DNA of 64,000 bases from an uncultured Lachnospiraceae bacterium (GTDB taxonomy: Bacteria > Bacillota > Clostridia > Lachnospirales > Lachnospiraceae), in the NCBI GenBank assembly GCA_947564735.1, contig CANOEC010000003.1:62001-126000 (forward strand), given 5' to 3'. This document shows, in pieces, positions 18,385 to 27,711 of this stretch (the stretch's first letter is position 1; every line of letters begins with the position of its first letter). The notes beneath the pieces were generated by a model, which saw nothing but the letters and a program-made list of their open reading frames with translations, searched no databases and was not told where the DNA came from. Made by a program: the position numbers and the translations under genes.

Positions 18385-19767
18385 CTATACCTTTATTTTG
18401 CTGCCATCCATAAATTCAAACTCAAATGCCCTTGCTTCATGCACAGTGACTGAAATAGTCACAAGCTGGGCAAGTTCCGGCACAAAATTCTTTATTTCGC
18501 CCTCTGCGGCAATGCCAATCATCTGCTCTGCCCTTATCCGCTGAAGTGGTGTACCATCCGTCCGCATTTTCTCCCACTTTGCAACATTGACCTTATCAGT
18601 TATAATTTTGTTAAAAGCCACTACAAACCCTTTTTCCAAATCGGAACAGTCCACAAACGCATTTCTGCAAGTCAGCCTTCCGTCTGTGCGGTGGTTTTTA
18701 CACTGCCACTGTTCCACTCCTCGGCTCTTCCATGAATGTTTTGTGTATGAGTGACCGCATTCCCCGCAGAATACCCTGCTTGTGAATGGGTTGCATTCTG
18801 CCCCATAAACGTATTTTGTAAGACCATGTTCTTTCATGAACTTCTCTCTGCGTTCAAACTCCTCCTGCACCGCTTCCCATGTCTGCCTGTCGATAATTCC
18901 CTTATGACTGTCCTTTACATAGACTTGAGTAATCTCCCCATTATTTTTTACCTGTTTTTTTGTAAGGAAATCAATGGTATAAGTTTTCTGAAGCAGGGCA
19001 TCTCCCATGTGCTTCTCATTTTTCAGAATTCCGATAACTGTTGTGGTATACCATTTTGTCTGTCCGCAGCATCCCGGTACTCCTTCATCTTCCAATTCTT
19101 TCGCAATCTCCTGCGGATTTCTGCCCCATATGAACTCTTTATAAATCCTCTCCACCGTTTTCGCCTGTTCCTTGTTGATAATGAGCTTCCCCTCTTCATC
19201 CTTATCATATCCGAGAAATTTATAGGTGTTTAAATGCATCTCCCCGTTTTTGAACTTAGTGCGGATACCCCATTTACAGTTTTCCGAAATGTTCCTTGAT
19301 TCATCCTGCGCCAAAGAACTGAGGATCGTGAAAAGCAGTTCTCCTGTGGAATCTAGGGTATTGATATTTTCCTTTTCAAAAACAATCCCTATTCCCATAT
19401 TTTTAAGCATCCGTGAATACTGGAGACAATCCTGCGTATTCCGTGCAAATCTGCTAATGGATTTTGTTATCACAAGGTCTATCTTCCCTGCTTGGCAATC
19501 CTCTATCATTTTTCTAAACTGTTCGCGCTTGCGTACATTAGTGCCGGATATGCCTTCGTCCGCATATATTCCAGCCATCTCGTAATTCTCCCTCTCATTG
19601 ATATACTTGGTATAATAATCCACCTGTGCATCAAAACTGTGCATCTGGTCTTCCTGATCTGTTGATACACGACAGTATGCTGCCACCCGTATCTTTGTTT
19701 CAGGTGTCAGCACCCGTCCAACTTCTTGACGGTTTCTCGCCGGAATAACCGTAACGCTTCTTGCCAT
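18385..19767 (-). CDS. large serine recombinase B
   Basis: 460 residues. The N-terminal resolvase catalytic domain has the active Ser in AAYCRVSTD (about residue 35) and the Arg motif SISRFARN. A recombinase domain and one zinc beta-ribbon (CGECGHSYT, then CKNHRTDGRLTCRN) follow. The usual long coiled coil after the ribbon is short. It overlaps the upstream recombinase gene by 68 bp, so the two are coupled. Likely integration/excision enzyme, alone or with its neighbour; which acts at comEC is not decided by sequence. Confidence 0.92.
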   Translation of the reverse strand: MARSVTVIPARNRQEVGRVLTPETKIRVAAYCRVSTDQEDQMHSFDAQVDYYTKYINERENYEMAGIYADEGISGTNVRKREQFRKMIEDCQAGKIDLVITKSISRFARNTQDCLQYSRMLKNMGIGIVFEKENINTLDSTGELLFTILSSLAQDESRNISENCKWGIRTKFKNGEMHLNTYKFLGYDKDEEGKLIINKEQAKTVERIYKEFIWGRNPQEIAKELEDEGVPGCCGQTKWYTTTVIGILKNEKHMGDALLQKTYTIDFLTKKQVKNNGEITQVYVKDSHKGIIDRQTWEAVQEEFERREKFMKEHGLTKYVYGAECNPFTSRVFCGECGHSYTKHSWKSRGVEQWQCKNHRTDGRLTCRNAFVDCSDLEKGFVVAFNKIITDKVNVAKWEKMRTDGTPLQRIRAEQMIGIAAEGEIKNFVPELAQLVTISVTVHEARAFEFEFMDGSKIKV

Positions 19768-21217
19768 CTTTATCTGCCTTCCTTCCTATAAAAATATCTT
19801 TGTCAATATCTCCCCATGTGCGGACGACCTGATCGGGAATCCTGACTCCCCCACAGAAATCTTTTCCTTTGTGCTTGTTCCCACTGCATATCCAGAATAC
19901 ATTTCCATTCTTAGGATTGGTATGTCTCGTAAGCCTGTAGCCACAGATGCCACAATGCAGTCTCTTCATATACGGATAATGTTCCTCCGTGGCTTTCGGC
20001 ATATCAGATTTAAATACCTTTTTCCTGTGTCTGCGCTTCCATGAGGATTCCTTTAAATAAGAAAATCCGTTAATTCCCTTCCCTGCATCACTCCGCCGAA
20101 TATAAATGTTATCTTCAAACTCCCATGTGCGGACAATGCCATCTGGAACATTGATACCATCGCAGAATCCCTTCCCATAGCGTTTCATTCCACTGCAGCC
20201 CCAATTAAGACGGTTGCCGTTACTGTAAACCCTCGGATATAGCGGATGACCACATTCAGCACAGAACAGTTTGATTCTGTATGGATAGTTTTCATCACTC
20301 ATCTCTGCAACAACAGAGGGTTCTGCAAGATACGCCCGCTTTCTGGCAATCACGTCCTGTGCCTTCTGCCATAAATCTGGGGATACAATCGCAAGATGGT
20401 CATCCTCAATGTACCATGCATCTACTTCCCCTCGGTTCCTGACCAATTTCCGTTCCTCATTCACGAAGTGCTTATGCATCATGTAATCGCCTTTGTATAT
20501 TTCATTTTCAATCAGCCTGAAAACCGTTGAATCCAGCCATGCAGTTCCTGTTGCCGTCAGCACCCCATTTTCATTCAGAAAACGCTTGATTGCGGCAGGA
20601 GTGTACCCGTCTGCTGCCATCTCATATATCTTCCTTACCCATTCTGCTTCATTTTCATCCGGGATAAAATTTCCATATTCATCTTTCGTAAATCCGAAGG
20701 AGCGGTCAAGGTACTGCACCGGAATGCCCTGCTCATATTTCCTGCGGTATACCATTTTTGCTCCGATGCTCCCACTCTCGCTCTCCGCTTGTGCAAAAGC
20801 AGCAACAATCGTCATCATCAGTTCCCCCTCGCAGGAGAGCGTATTAATGTTCTGCAATTCAAAGAAAACACCAACATTCAGTTCCCGAAGCTCTCTTGTG
20901 GCTTCCAAAACAATGCTGGTGTTTCTGGCAAATCTTGATATGGATTTTGTTAATATCAGGTCTATTTTTCCTGCCCTTGCATCGGAAAGCATCTGCTGTA
21001 GTCCGGGACGCTTTTCTTTAAATCCTGAAATGGCAAAGTCACTATAAACCCCGACATATTCATAATCGGGATTTGATTGTATCAATTCCCGATAATGTGC
21101 TATCTGATTTTCAAGTGAATTTTCCTGTTCTTCCGCATCCGTAGAAACGCGGCAGTAAGCGCATACCTTTATTTTACCCTGCCTCTGTTTTCTTCCTTTG
21201 ATAATGTTTATCTGCAC
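19700..21217 (-). CDS. large serine recombinase A with duplicated zinc ribbon
   Basis: 505 residues from the GTG at 21217, preceded by GGAGGAGGG; the frame is open to 21352 but the extra residues are not family-like. The catalytic Ser is in CAYCRVSTDAEEQENSL and the Arg motif is SISRFARN. The C-terminal half holds two zinc ribbons in tandem (LFCAECGHPLYP...FCDG and LHCGICGYRLTR...FCGG), each followed by a similar IPD/VPD-x-VRTWE/G stretch, so this part is an internal duplication. A single ribbon is the norm for large serine recombinases. Confidence 0.9.
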   Translation of the reverse strand: MQINIIKGRKQRQGKIKVCAYCRVSTDAEEQENSLENQIAHYRELIQSNPDYEYVGVYSDFAISGFKEKRPGLQQMLSDARAGKIDLILTKSISRFARNTSIVLEATRELRELNVGVFFELQNINTLSCEGELMMTIVAAFAQAESESGSIGAKMVYRRKYEQGIPVQYLDRSFGFTKDEYGNFIPDENEAEWVRKIYEMAADGYTPAAIKRFLNENGVLTATGTAWLDSTVFRLIENEIYKGDYMMHKHFVNEERKLVRNRGEVDAWYIEDDHLAIVSPDLWQKAQDVIARKRAYLAEPSVVAEMSDENYPYRIKLFCAECGHPLYPRVYSNGNRLNWGCSGMKRYGKGFCDGINVPDGIVRTWEFEDNIYIRRSDAGKGINGFSYLKESSWKRRHRKKVFKSDMPKATEEHYPYMKRLHCGICGYRLTRHTNPKNGNVFWICSGNKHKGKDFCGGVRIPDQVVRTWGDIDKDIFIGRKADKDGKKRYGYSGEKPSRSWTGADT

Positions 21218-21409
21218 GCTTTCTCCCTCCTCCGTTTTGGTAGTACCATTTATCACTCTAAAAGCCCATAATAGCAAGTGTTTTCTGCCACCTTTCATCT
21301 TCTTTTTCTTGGTAACTGAATCAAAAAAGAAAGCCCGGACGGTGTTACCCATCCGAGCCTGTGTACTGCCCTAAAAGCAGCAGTGTAATTCATTTCTAAA
21401 CATCAGCTT

Positions 21410-21595
21410 TTAATCATCATCCTCACCAAACCGGCTGCCAGAGCCGCCCATTGTCATATGCATTTCTCCCGTCTCCATGTCCATAGCCATACTGTTTCCA
21501 AAGGACTGCATCAGATGCCCTTCGGAATCCATCATCATGTTATCCGACATTTTCATGAGAAAATCCCCATCTTCCATATCAAATATGCTACTCAT
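21410..21595 (-). CDS. methionine-rich small acidic protein
   Basis: 61 residues with about 15 Met and many Asp/Glu, containing two loose repeats of an MxxSDNMMMDSEGHLM-like unit. Similar Met-rich small proteins accompany clostridial mobile elements, but I know no function. It overlaps the HNH gene upstream by 8 bp. Confidence 0.6.
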   Translation of the reverse strand: MSSIFDMEDGDFLMKMSDNMMMDSEGHLMQSFGNSMAMDMETGEMHMTMGGSGSRFGEDDD

Positions 21596-21938
21596 ACCCT
21601 GCCTCCAATTCTACAATCCTGTAACCGAAACCTTCTGCTTTCCGCACCTGATACAGACTGCCGTCTATCCAAAATGTAATCCTGTCCCCTGCTTCTTCAT
21701 TAGTCGCAATGTTCGTGCAGAGCAGATTGACGGCTGCGTTGCTGCCGCCGAATGCCCTCGGCAGTATGTGGTGCAGATTCCATCCGCAGTAAACCCTCTC
21801 TCCGTTTTCGTAAATATAGAAATCAGGATTCCCATATCCGTCCCTGCACATCAAGTTTCCATGAAAATCCTCTGCATATACGGCTAATCCGTAACACATC
21901 TCCCACAGCTTCAGAGCGTTTTTCCTGCATATTTTCAT
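21588..21938 (-). CDS. HNH endonuclease domain protein
   Basis: 116 residues. The HNH core reads WNLHHILPRAFGGSNAAVNL then CTNIATNEEAGD, with paired His and a conserved Asn. The N-terminus is helical and Cys-containing. It is separate from the packaging-module HNH at 45,969-46,328. Role unknown: homing-type or accessory nuclease. Confidence 0.75.
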   Translation of the reverse strand: MKICRKNALKLWEMCYGLAVYAEDFHGNLMCRDGYGNPDFYIYENGERVYCGWNLHHILPRAFGGSNAAVNLLCTNIATNEEAGDRITFWIDGSLYQVRKAEGFGYRIVELEAGYE

Positions 21939-21965
21939 TTCCCGTCACCTCCAATCCTGACCAAA

Positions 21966-22320
21966 ATAAAAACCTATACACTATGTATGTACAGGCTCAT
22001 AGGTCAGTTATTGGGCTTTACACACATAGCAACCCAGACATATGCCTTGCATATATCTGAAGTAAGTTATGGTGTAAAGCCGGGAAACAATAATTTACGC
22101 ACCGAAGGTTTATCATTACTATCTCAAAGAATCACCCATGATTTCTGTCCCTTGATAGTTTCCGGGGTTTACAAAACACTATACACTGCCAAGCTTTCTG
22201 ACAGTTCCAATGCATGCCGCAGCTTTCAATTACAGCATGGTCTGCAAATCAAGCTGATTCAGTACATTGTAAAACTGCACTTATGCAATGTATTTACCCA
22301 CTAAATTTACCATATAAATG
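21966..22320 (-). ncRNA. candidate structured noncoding RNA ending in a terminator
   Basis: 355 nt without a credible ORF, downstream of the lysis genes. On the minus strand consecutive stems can be drawn by eye: TACATTG/CAATGTA (22292-22286 with 22269-22263), CAGCTT/AAGCTG (22256-51, 22225-20), ACTGTC/GGCAGT (22205-00, 22190-85), CTATC/GATAG (22158-54, 22123-19) with an inner AGAA/TTCT arm, AATGAT/ATTATT (22117-12, 22094-89) capped by CTTCGG, long-range GGAAAC/GTTTCC (22163-58, 22088-83), and a 68-nt hairpin with GGCTTTACAC/GTGTAAAGCC (22081-72, 22023-14). It ends with ACCTAT/ATAGGT plus T5. It might be a known phage ncRNA class such as ROOL or GOLLD; I cannot match it. Confidence 0.6.
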
Positions 22321-22326
22321 GTTTTT

Positions 22327-22488
22327 TTACAAGTCCTCCTGCTGATTTTCATTCTCACTGCAAATATACATGATGCAGTTGACAATATCCTTATCGCTCT
22401 GACCGTGCGCCCTCATCCATTCGATCAGCCGTGGAAATATAAAATTGGGGATTTCCTGCTGTTCCATTTCAATATCCAAGTTCTCCAT
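22327..22488 (-). CDS. short acidic protein at the end of the lysis cassette
   Basis: 53 residues beginning MENLDIEMEQQEIPNF, with AAGGGG 6 nt before the ATG. It has an amphipathic helix (IFPRLIEWMRAHGQSDKDI), two Cys-containing turns and an acidic tail. It follows the endolysin gene by 62 bp. Strong start signal and biased composition favour a real gene; function unknown. Confidence 0.6.
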   Translation of the reverse strand: MENLDIEMEQQEIPNFIFPRLIEWMRAHGQSDKDIVNCIMYICSENENQQEDL

Positions 22489-22550
22489 ATTGCACCCCTT
22501 TCATTCAGTCCGATAAGATTTCAAAAAGTTCCAATAGCTTCCACTTAAAA

Positions 22551-24005
22551 TTATATCAGCTGGATGTTGTAATTTCTACTTAATTTCAAAATTTCATTAA
22601 CACATTTCTGCACCGCAGAATAATCATATCCTGCTGCCGTCAGTCTCTGTTCCCGTTCTGCACCATTGCCCCACTTTCCCTGAATGACTTCTCTGGCAAG
22701 TGTCTCCACGGATTTTTGCTCTGTCTTTCTGCCATAAATTGCAGTGCCGCTTTCATCAAATACAAAATATCCTCTGTGTTCGTCCACACATTTTTTCGCA
22801 TTGGCAAGACTGTGGTATGCTCCAAGCTGTGATCCTGCATCTGTCCATGTCTTTCTGACACGGTACCAGACTTCCTTCTGCTCCGGCTTCGTTTCTGTTT
22901 TTGGAGTGTCTGCTGCTGTCCCGATAATCTTCGCCAGAATATTACATATCTTTCTTCCATAGTCTACTCCGGCTGCCCAGCCTTTCCCTGTCGGATTCTC
23001 TTTCTGACCGAGCCATTCCACATAAGGCGCACATCCTCTTTCCACATACTGAAATCTCGTGTCTACGCACACATTGGCAAGACCATCTGCCGAAGCATAA
23101 GCCTTCAGATGTTGGATCTGCGCCCTGATTCCAAACTGCGGCGTCTCAAAAGAATTCCCTCTCGCACCGCCGCCAGTTGCCCCAAGCCCTGCGAAATTAT
23201 TCTGCCCCGCCTTCACATCTCCCTTAAAAGTAAAGTTCCCCGTTTCAAGGCATGACTGTGCAAAAGCCACATCGCCCCTGACACCTTCTGCCTCTCCCTC
23301 GAAAATATAAATGTCTGCAAGCCCGGCATAGGATACCGCATTCGGATTAACGGAAAGGAGATACTTTTTCATCTGCGCCGCTGTAGCCACAGCCGTTCCC
23401 ATGACAGCGGTCATGCCATCCTCCTTGGCGTTTGAAATACCGTTCATTACCCCCTTTACATCTTTTCGGAAACCGTCCATCGTATATTCCATGCCAAGCT
23501 GTCTCCAAAAATGCTCCGGATCTCCGTGGTTGGATGCAATCCCCCTCTTATGCCCCTCTGCATGGGACACGATAACGCCATCACCGAGCGGATTTAAGGA
23601 GAACTTCCCACAGAGCATAGCAAACAGTTCCACTGCCGCTTTATAGGTTCTCTCCGCCACGGCTTTGGCTTCTGCCGGATTGGAGCAGACAAAAGAAGAT
23701 CCGCCCGTATATTTGATGCCGGACGGCTCACACATTTCTATTCCGATATGGGTATTGTTGCTGCTGCCTCCTCCATGCCAGCCTCTGTGATTCCACGGAA
23801 GCGTCTGATAAACTGTTCCATCATTTCCGTCAATAAATCCATGAACGCATGAGGTGTTATGGCTTTCCCTGTTCCATGAACTGATAAAGGCTGATGCATC
23901 CGGCTGCGGACAGCCCACCGAATGAAGCATCAGCCCTTTGACTGTAATCTTTTCTCCCTTTTTGTAGCAGGGATTGTTTGTCATGATAGATTCTGCCAGT
24001 TTCAC
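22551..24005 (-). CDS. endolysin: amidase plus glucosaminidase
   Basis: 484 residues. Residues about 10-170 are an Amidase_2 (N-acetylmuramoyl-L-alanine amidase) domain with zinc ligands in LMLHSVG and SHAEGHKRG and in the GDPEHFW stretch. Residues about 200-350 are a glucosaminidase domain (FAQSCLETGNF, FAGLGATGG, GIRAQIQHLKAYA). Residues about 375-425 are a small SPOR-like repeat probably binding the wall, and the end is helical. It cuts host peptidoglycan twice during lysis. No signal peptide; export depends on the holin, whose gene overlaps by 4 bp. Confidence 0.93.
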   Translation of the reverse strand: MKLAESIMTNNPCYKKGEKITVKGLMLHSVGCPQPDASAFISSWNRESHNTSCVHGFIDGNDGTVYQTLPWNHRGWHGGGSSNNTHIGIEMCEPSGIKYTGGSSFVCSNPAEAKAVAERTYKAAVELFAMLCGKFSLNPLGDGVIVSHAEGHKRGIASNHGDPEHFWRQLGMEYTMDGFRKDVKGVMNGISNAKEDGMTAVMGTAVATAAQMKKYLLSVNPNAVSYAGLADIYIFEGEAEGVRGDVAFAQSCLETGNFTFKGDVKAGQNNFAGLGATGGGARGNSFETPQFGIRAQIQHLKAYASADGLANVCVDTRFQYVERGCAPYVEWLGQKENPTGKGWAAGVDYGRKICNILAKIIGTAADTPKTETKPEQKEVWYRVRKTWTDAGSQLGAYHSLANAKKCVDEHRGYFVFDESGTAIYGRKTEQKSVETLAREVIQGKWGNGAEREQRLTAAGYDYSAVQKCVNEILKLSRNYNIQLI

Positions 24006-24421
24006 TTTTCTTTCTCCTCTCCGTCAGCCCTGTCATGAAGCTGCTTTAAAATCTCCTTCATCTGTTTGGGAATCGGCAGTCCAAGATGTCCTGCATTTTC
24101 CAGAAGGCTCACACCCTCATTGGAAATATAGAAAAAAATAACCGCCGTCCGAAGCACGCTGCCATTTCCAATCACCTGTCCATCAAGAATGTTTGCAATC
24201 CCTACCAGCAGAAAAATCAGCACCTTCTTTGCGATGCCTCTAAAGCCCACCTCACTGGACAGCTTCTTGTCTGCCACAGCGCACATCACACCCGTGATGT
24301 AATCCGCCATCACGAATGCGATGAGCGCATACAGCAGGCCGTCGCAGCCCCCGAGGAACCAGCCGAGCCATCCCCCTATCATTGTGAAAATAAGTTGAAT
24401 TGTGTTCCAGAATTCCTTCAT
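24002..24421 (-). CDS. phage holin (toxin secretion/phage lysis family)
   Basis: 139 residues with two to three membrane segments (IGGWLGWFLGGCDGLLYALIAF, AKKVLIFLLVGIANIL, TAVIFFYISNEG) and a charged tail, typical of the Phage_holin_4 family. AAGGAGG lies 8 nt before the ATG at 24421. It forms membrane lesions that release the endolysin. Confidence 0.9.
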   Translation of the reverse strand: MKEFWNTIQLIFTMIGGWLGWFLGGCDGLLYALIAFVMADYITGVMCAVADKKLSSEVGFRGIAKKVLIFLLVGIANILDGQVIGNGSVLRTAVIFFYISNEGVSLLENAGHLGLPIPKQMKEILKQLHDRADGEEKEK

Positions 24422-24497
24422 ACTGCATTCCTCCTTTAATTTTTTGTATGAAAAAAGCAAACACGCTTCCGCATCTGCCCTTCCATCTGATATTTTG

Positions 24498-26636
24498 TTA
24501 CACGCACTCCACATAACGGATAAAGGAATACCCATTCCCGTCATTGATCCCGGCTTCGTTGGTGGTCGGATAATATTTCTTATTATAGGTAAATGCAGCC
24601 ACGCCTCCTACATATCCCGATCCTCCTGCCCCTGACTGCCCGCTCATACCATAGTTGCCGCCAAAATAACCGCCGCCTCCTCCTGAATAGCTGTGACTGC
24701 TTCCTGAATAAGACGGTGCGCATCCAAAATTGTCATCTTCGTAACTTCCTGTAGAAATCTGTCTGCCTCCCAATGCCCCGCCGGAACCATCGCCACCCCT
24801 TTCGCCGCCACCGTCACCGCCCTGTTTTTCTTCCCCACTGGAAGTTACACCACCACCTCCGCCGCCGCCAGCCACAATCAGAATTTCCTCTTTCCGATTT
24901 TTATAATTGTTCGCCTTCGAGCTGCTGTTTGACGAGCCAAGCGAACCTGACCTTGTAGTTATGCTTGTGGCACCGCCGCCTCCTGCCCCGTATCCATCGC
25001 TTGAGTTTGAGTACGTATATCCGCTGCCTCCCCCATTAACCCCTGAATAATTGGCCGAAGCAGGTTTCCCGCCATTATAAATATAAATTCGGGTTCCTTT
25101 AGCCATTTCCCTATAGCCTTTGGCATGGCCACCCAGACCCCCCCCCTTCCCGGTCTTTTTATCTTTGCTTACGGCATCTGCCCCCGCGGCTCCCCAAACT
25201 TCAAATTCATAAATGCCATCTGCAGGAATAGTAAATGGAACATAATTAGCCGTATAAGGAAAATCATAGACTGTATCAATCCATTCCGGCACAAGAAAGG
25301 CATCATCATTAAACCTCCCTTTTTCTCCGGGTTTATGGATATCCCCGCCGCTGCTCCATCCGCAGAAAGACATATCCTCCCTCTCATAAGGGCATTCCGG
25401 AATACTGACCTCCGTGCCGTGGATATTGCCATTATTATAAAAGCATTCCGCAGACAGAGTGCTTTCCTTCTTCCCGTCCTTCAGCGTACCGCCGTTCGGA
25501 TACATGGCAATCTCTATATTTCTCTTAAACACTGCATATAATGTAAAATCCTCTTCTCCTTCTACAATGCAGGATTCCAGCACCTTTCCGTCTGCCTCTG
25601 TGTCCATTCTCCACCCCGCAAACGAATATCCTTCCTTAAATGCCTTTGGTACAGAAAGCAAGGCATCCTCATTATCGTCCACATGGCGGGTTATGCTTTC
25701 TCCCATGTCTGTCTGGTAAGTCACGTCCACGCCGTCAGAATAAGCCTTATTAGCCCCCAGATAAATCCTGACTATCTTCCCCGGATTGGAAGCATAATAG
25801 CAGTAGTACATGGTGATATCGCTGTAGTCTTCCAACGCCGCATAATCCTCAAGGCTCATCAGCTTTGTAATAATCCCCTCCGAACTGTCCAAACGTGAAA
25901 AAATGTCATCAATGTTTCCCTGCATATCTCCAATACCACTCTGCACTTCATCCAGTTCTTCCATGATGTTTCTTGCCTGAAACACACAGGTTCCGTCCAC
26001 CACGGTATCCCCAGCCTTTTCAATCCTCGCATAGCCAGAAGGCACAGTCATGGCGGTTTCCCCGGCTTGGATACAGACAAGCATCGCCCATCCGGGCGCA
26101 TTGGCACATCTCGTCATATCTCCGACGCTGTATTCCGCAGAACGGGAAACATTCTCCCGTCCGCTGCCACCACCGATGCCGTCTCCGCTTCCATTGCCAA
26201 TCTTCTGAAAGGTCATCTCAAGCTGGCTGATTTCCGAGGATGTTACACGGAAGGTGGCAAGTTCCATATCATAAACGGAATTATTATAGTTCACATCAGC
26301 GTCCGCCTCCATTCCGGGCAGTTCCCCGTCTGCCACAGTAAGGAGCTGGATTGGCTCATCCGCATTAGACAGATCCATGTGGACATAAAGCCTCCCATAG
26401 AGCCTTTCATCCTTTTCGGCAAGCCGGACATCCACTTCACAGTCGTATATCTCAAAAAACCGTCCCTTCAACAGCCCAAAGCCCTGTGATACCCGCAGGA
26501 CGTTCCCTCTTGCATAAGAAATATTGCAGCCCTTAAAGATTCCATTCATGGGAATAGCGGTCTCATGCATGATGGCATCATTCTGCGGCGTCACCGTGCC
26601 TCCCTTATATGTTTTGAGTACAATATTACCGGCCAT
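24498..26636 (-). CDS. receptor-binding tail-tip protein with InlB-like repeats and a glycine-rich adhesin
   Basis: 712 residues. The N-terminal ~260 probably attach to the tail and form a coiled stalk. Residues about 285-370 resemble bacterial InlB/Flg_new repeats (KEGYSFAGWRMD, FTLYAVFKRN). From about residue 470 a glycine-rich domain follows (FEVWGAAGAD, ILIVAGGGGGGG, GGGGYFGGNYGMSGQSG), as in phage adhesins that use polyglycine loops to bind the host. A G9 run lies at 25,138-25,146 inside the codons for TGKGGGLGG. It follows the tail hub gene with an 11-bp overlap. Confidence 0.82.
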   Translation of the reverse strand: MAGNIVLKTYKGGTVTPQNDAIMHETAIPMNGIFKGCNISYARGNVLRVSQGFGLLKGRFFEIYDCEVDVRLAEKDERLYGRLYVHMDLSNADEPIQLLTVADGELPGMEADADVNYNNSVYDMELATFRVTSSEISQLEMTFQKIGNGSGDGIGGGSGRENVSRSAEYSVGDMTRCANAPGWAMLVCIQAGETAMTVPSGYARIEKAGDTVVDGTCVFQARNIMEELDEVQSGIGDMQGNIDDIFSRLDSSEGIITKLMSLEDYAALEDYSDITMYYCYYASNPGKIVRIYLGANKAYSDGVDVTYQTDMGESITRHVDDNEDALLSVPKAFKEGYSFAGWRMDTEADGKVLESCIVEGEEDFTLYAVFKRNIEIAMYPNGGTLKDGKKESTLSAECFYNNGNIHGTEVSIPECPYEREDMSFCGWSSGGDIHKPGEKGRFNDDAFLVPEWIDTVYDFPYTANYVPFTIPADGIYEFEVWGAAGADAVSKDKKTGKGGGLGGHAKGYREMAKGTRIYIYNGGKPASANYSGVNGGGSGYTYSNSSDGYGAGGGGATSITTRSGSLGSSNSSSKANNYKNRKEEILIVAGGGGGGGVTSSGEEKQGGDGGGERGGDGSGGALGGRQISTGSYEDDNFGCAPSYSGSSHSYSGGGGGYFGGNYGMSGQSGAGGSGYVGGVAAFTYNKKYYPTTNEAGINDGNGYSFIRYVECV
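25138..25146 (-). repeat. homopolymeric G9 tract in the receptor-binding gene
   Basis: Nine consecutive C on the plus strand, G9 in the coding strand, near codon 500 of 712. A one-base slip would remove the glycine-rich adhesin. Confidence 0.9.
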
Positions 26637-27711
26637 TTCCGTCCCTCCTTAAAATTTTTGTCAGGTCAAGCCTTACCGTCCCGAATATCAGTCTGGCCTC
26701 TTTTCCCATTTCTTTCCCTGTCAGAATGCTCAGATAGGATATCCCATCCGAAATAATGCGTACTACCTGTCCAAACTCCATCCCCTCAGGGTGTACCAGA
26801 CAGTCCCCGCTACTCATGGTCAGCTCTATAAGATTGGAATACGACAGCCCCGCAAACACATTTGCAGCCTCATTCTGCGCCGCTGATGCGAAAGATGCAC
26901 CCTCCTCCAGCTGTAAAGCCTTCATGGTGCATACCACCGGGGTAATCCTGTCTGCATCCCTCGTGTCATAACCCAGATCCGAATGAAGGTAATAGATAAT
27001 GCTGTCCCTGTAACCGCTGCGCGGATCATAAAGCACCAGTTTGTTCACATCCGCACTGACCTGTTTAATGACAATATTTTTCTTTATGATGTTTGGCAGA
27101 TCAGCCTCTATCACAAATACACCGTCCCCCAGATGCCCTATCTCCATCACGATCTCCCGGTTCTGGATATCCAACCGGGTTCTGACCTGTATGCCGTATT
27201 TCTGCAGGGCAGGAATAATGACGGAATCCAACAGATTCACGATATTGTAATGCCCGCCTTTGTCTGCCGGAGTAATATGGAGATACCAGTCATAAGTGAC
27301 GGATACCGCCTCTACCCGGAGTCCCGGCACATTCTGCTTTGTGTCAGGATTTTCGATAAACAGCTCCCTGACCGCCCCCGCAATGAACTCTTCAAAACTT
27401 CCCTGCCTCTGCCTGTCAACATCAAACAGATAGCCCGTGGAAAGCATTTCAACAAAAGGCTTATAAGAAATTGTCTGCTGTAACTTGGATTTGTCCGTCC
27501 CATAGGCAATTTCCGTAATGATGCCCGCATACTCCGTGCCGCCCCTGCTGATGCGGATATAATCCTGTTTTCGCACCCCATGCACCGGGAACACGGTTAT
27601 GCTGTTTACATCCTGCGAAAGATAATCCTCTTTATAAACAATATCCTGCACATTAGTGCATCCCACCAGTTTGAACGCAGGGGTAAAAATCTCCACGTTA
27701 TACGGTTTCAT
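26626..27711 (-). CDS. tail hub / tail-associated protein (Gp37-like)
   Basis: 361 residues, soluble, in the position of the baseplate hub (Tal) between the distal tail protein and the receptor-binding protein. It resembles siphovirus ReqiPepy6 Gp37-like proteins (SITVFPVHGVRKQDYIRI, YDWYLHITPADKG). No peptidase or wall hydrolase motif was found. It overlaps the Dit gene by 14 bp. Confidence 0.7.
   Translation of the reverse strand: MKPYNVEIFTPAFKLVGCTNVQDIVYKEDYLSQDVNSITVFPVHGVRKQDYIRISRGGTEYAGIITEIAYGTDKSKLQQTISYKPFVEMLSTGYLFDVDRQRQGSFEEFIAGAVRELFIENPDTKQNVPGLRVEAVSVTYDWYLHITPADKGGHYNIVNLLDSVIIPALQKYGIQVRTRLDIQNREIVMEIGHLGDGVFVIEADLPNIIKKNIVIKQVSADVNKLVLYDPRSGYRDSIIYYLHSDLGYDTRDADRITPVVCTMKALQLEEGASFASAAQNEAANVFAGLSYSNLIELTMSSGDCLVHPEGMEFGQVVRIISDGISYLSILTGKEMGKEARLIFGTVRLDLTKILRRDGNGR

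Noticed and set aside
20200-20300. Frameshift between two halves of recombinase A
   Set aside because: The frame is continuous; the repeated zinc ribbon is an internal duplication, not a broken pair.
21987-22304. A 105-residue rightward frame over the structured RNA
   Set aside because: No ribosome binding site, no domain, and the hairpins plus terminator are on the other strand.
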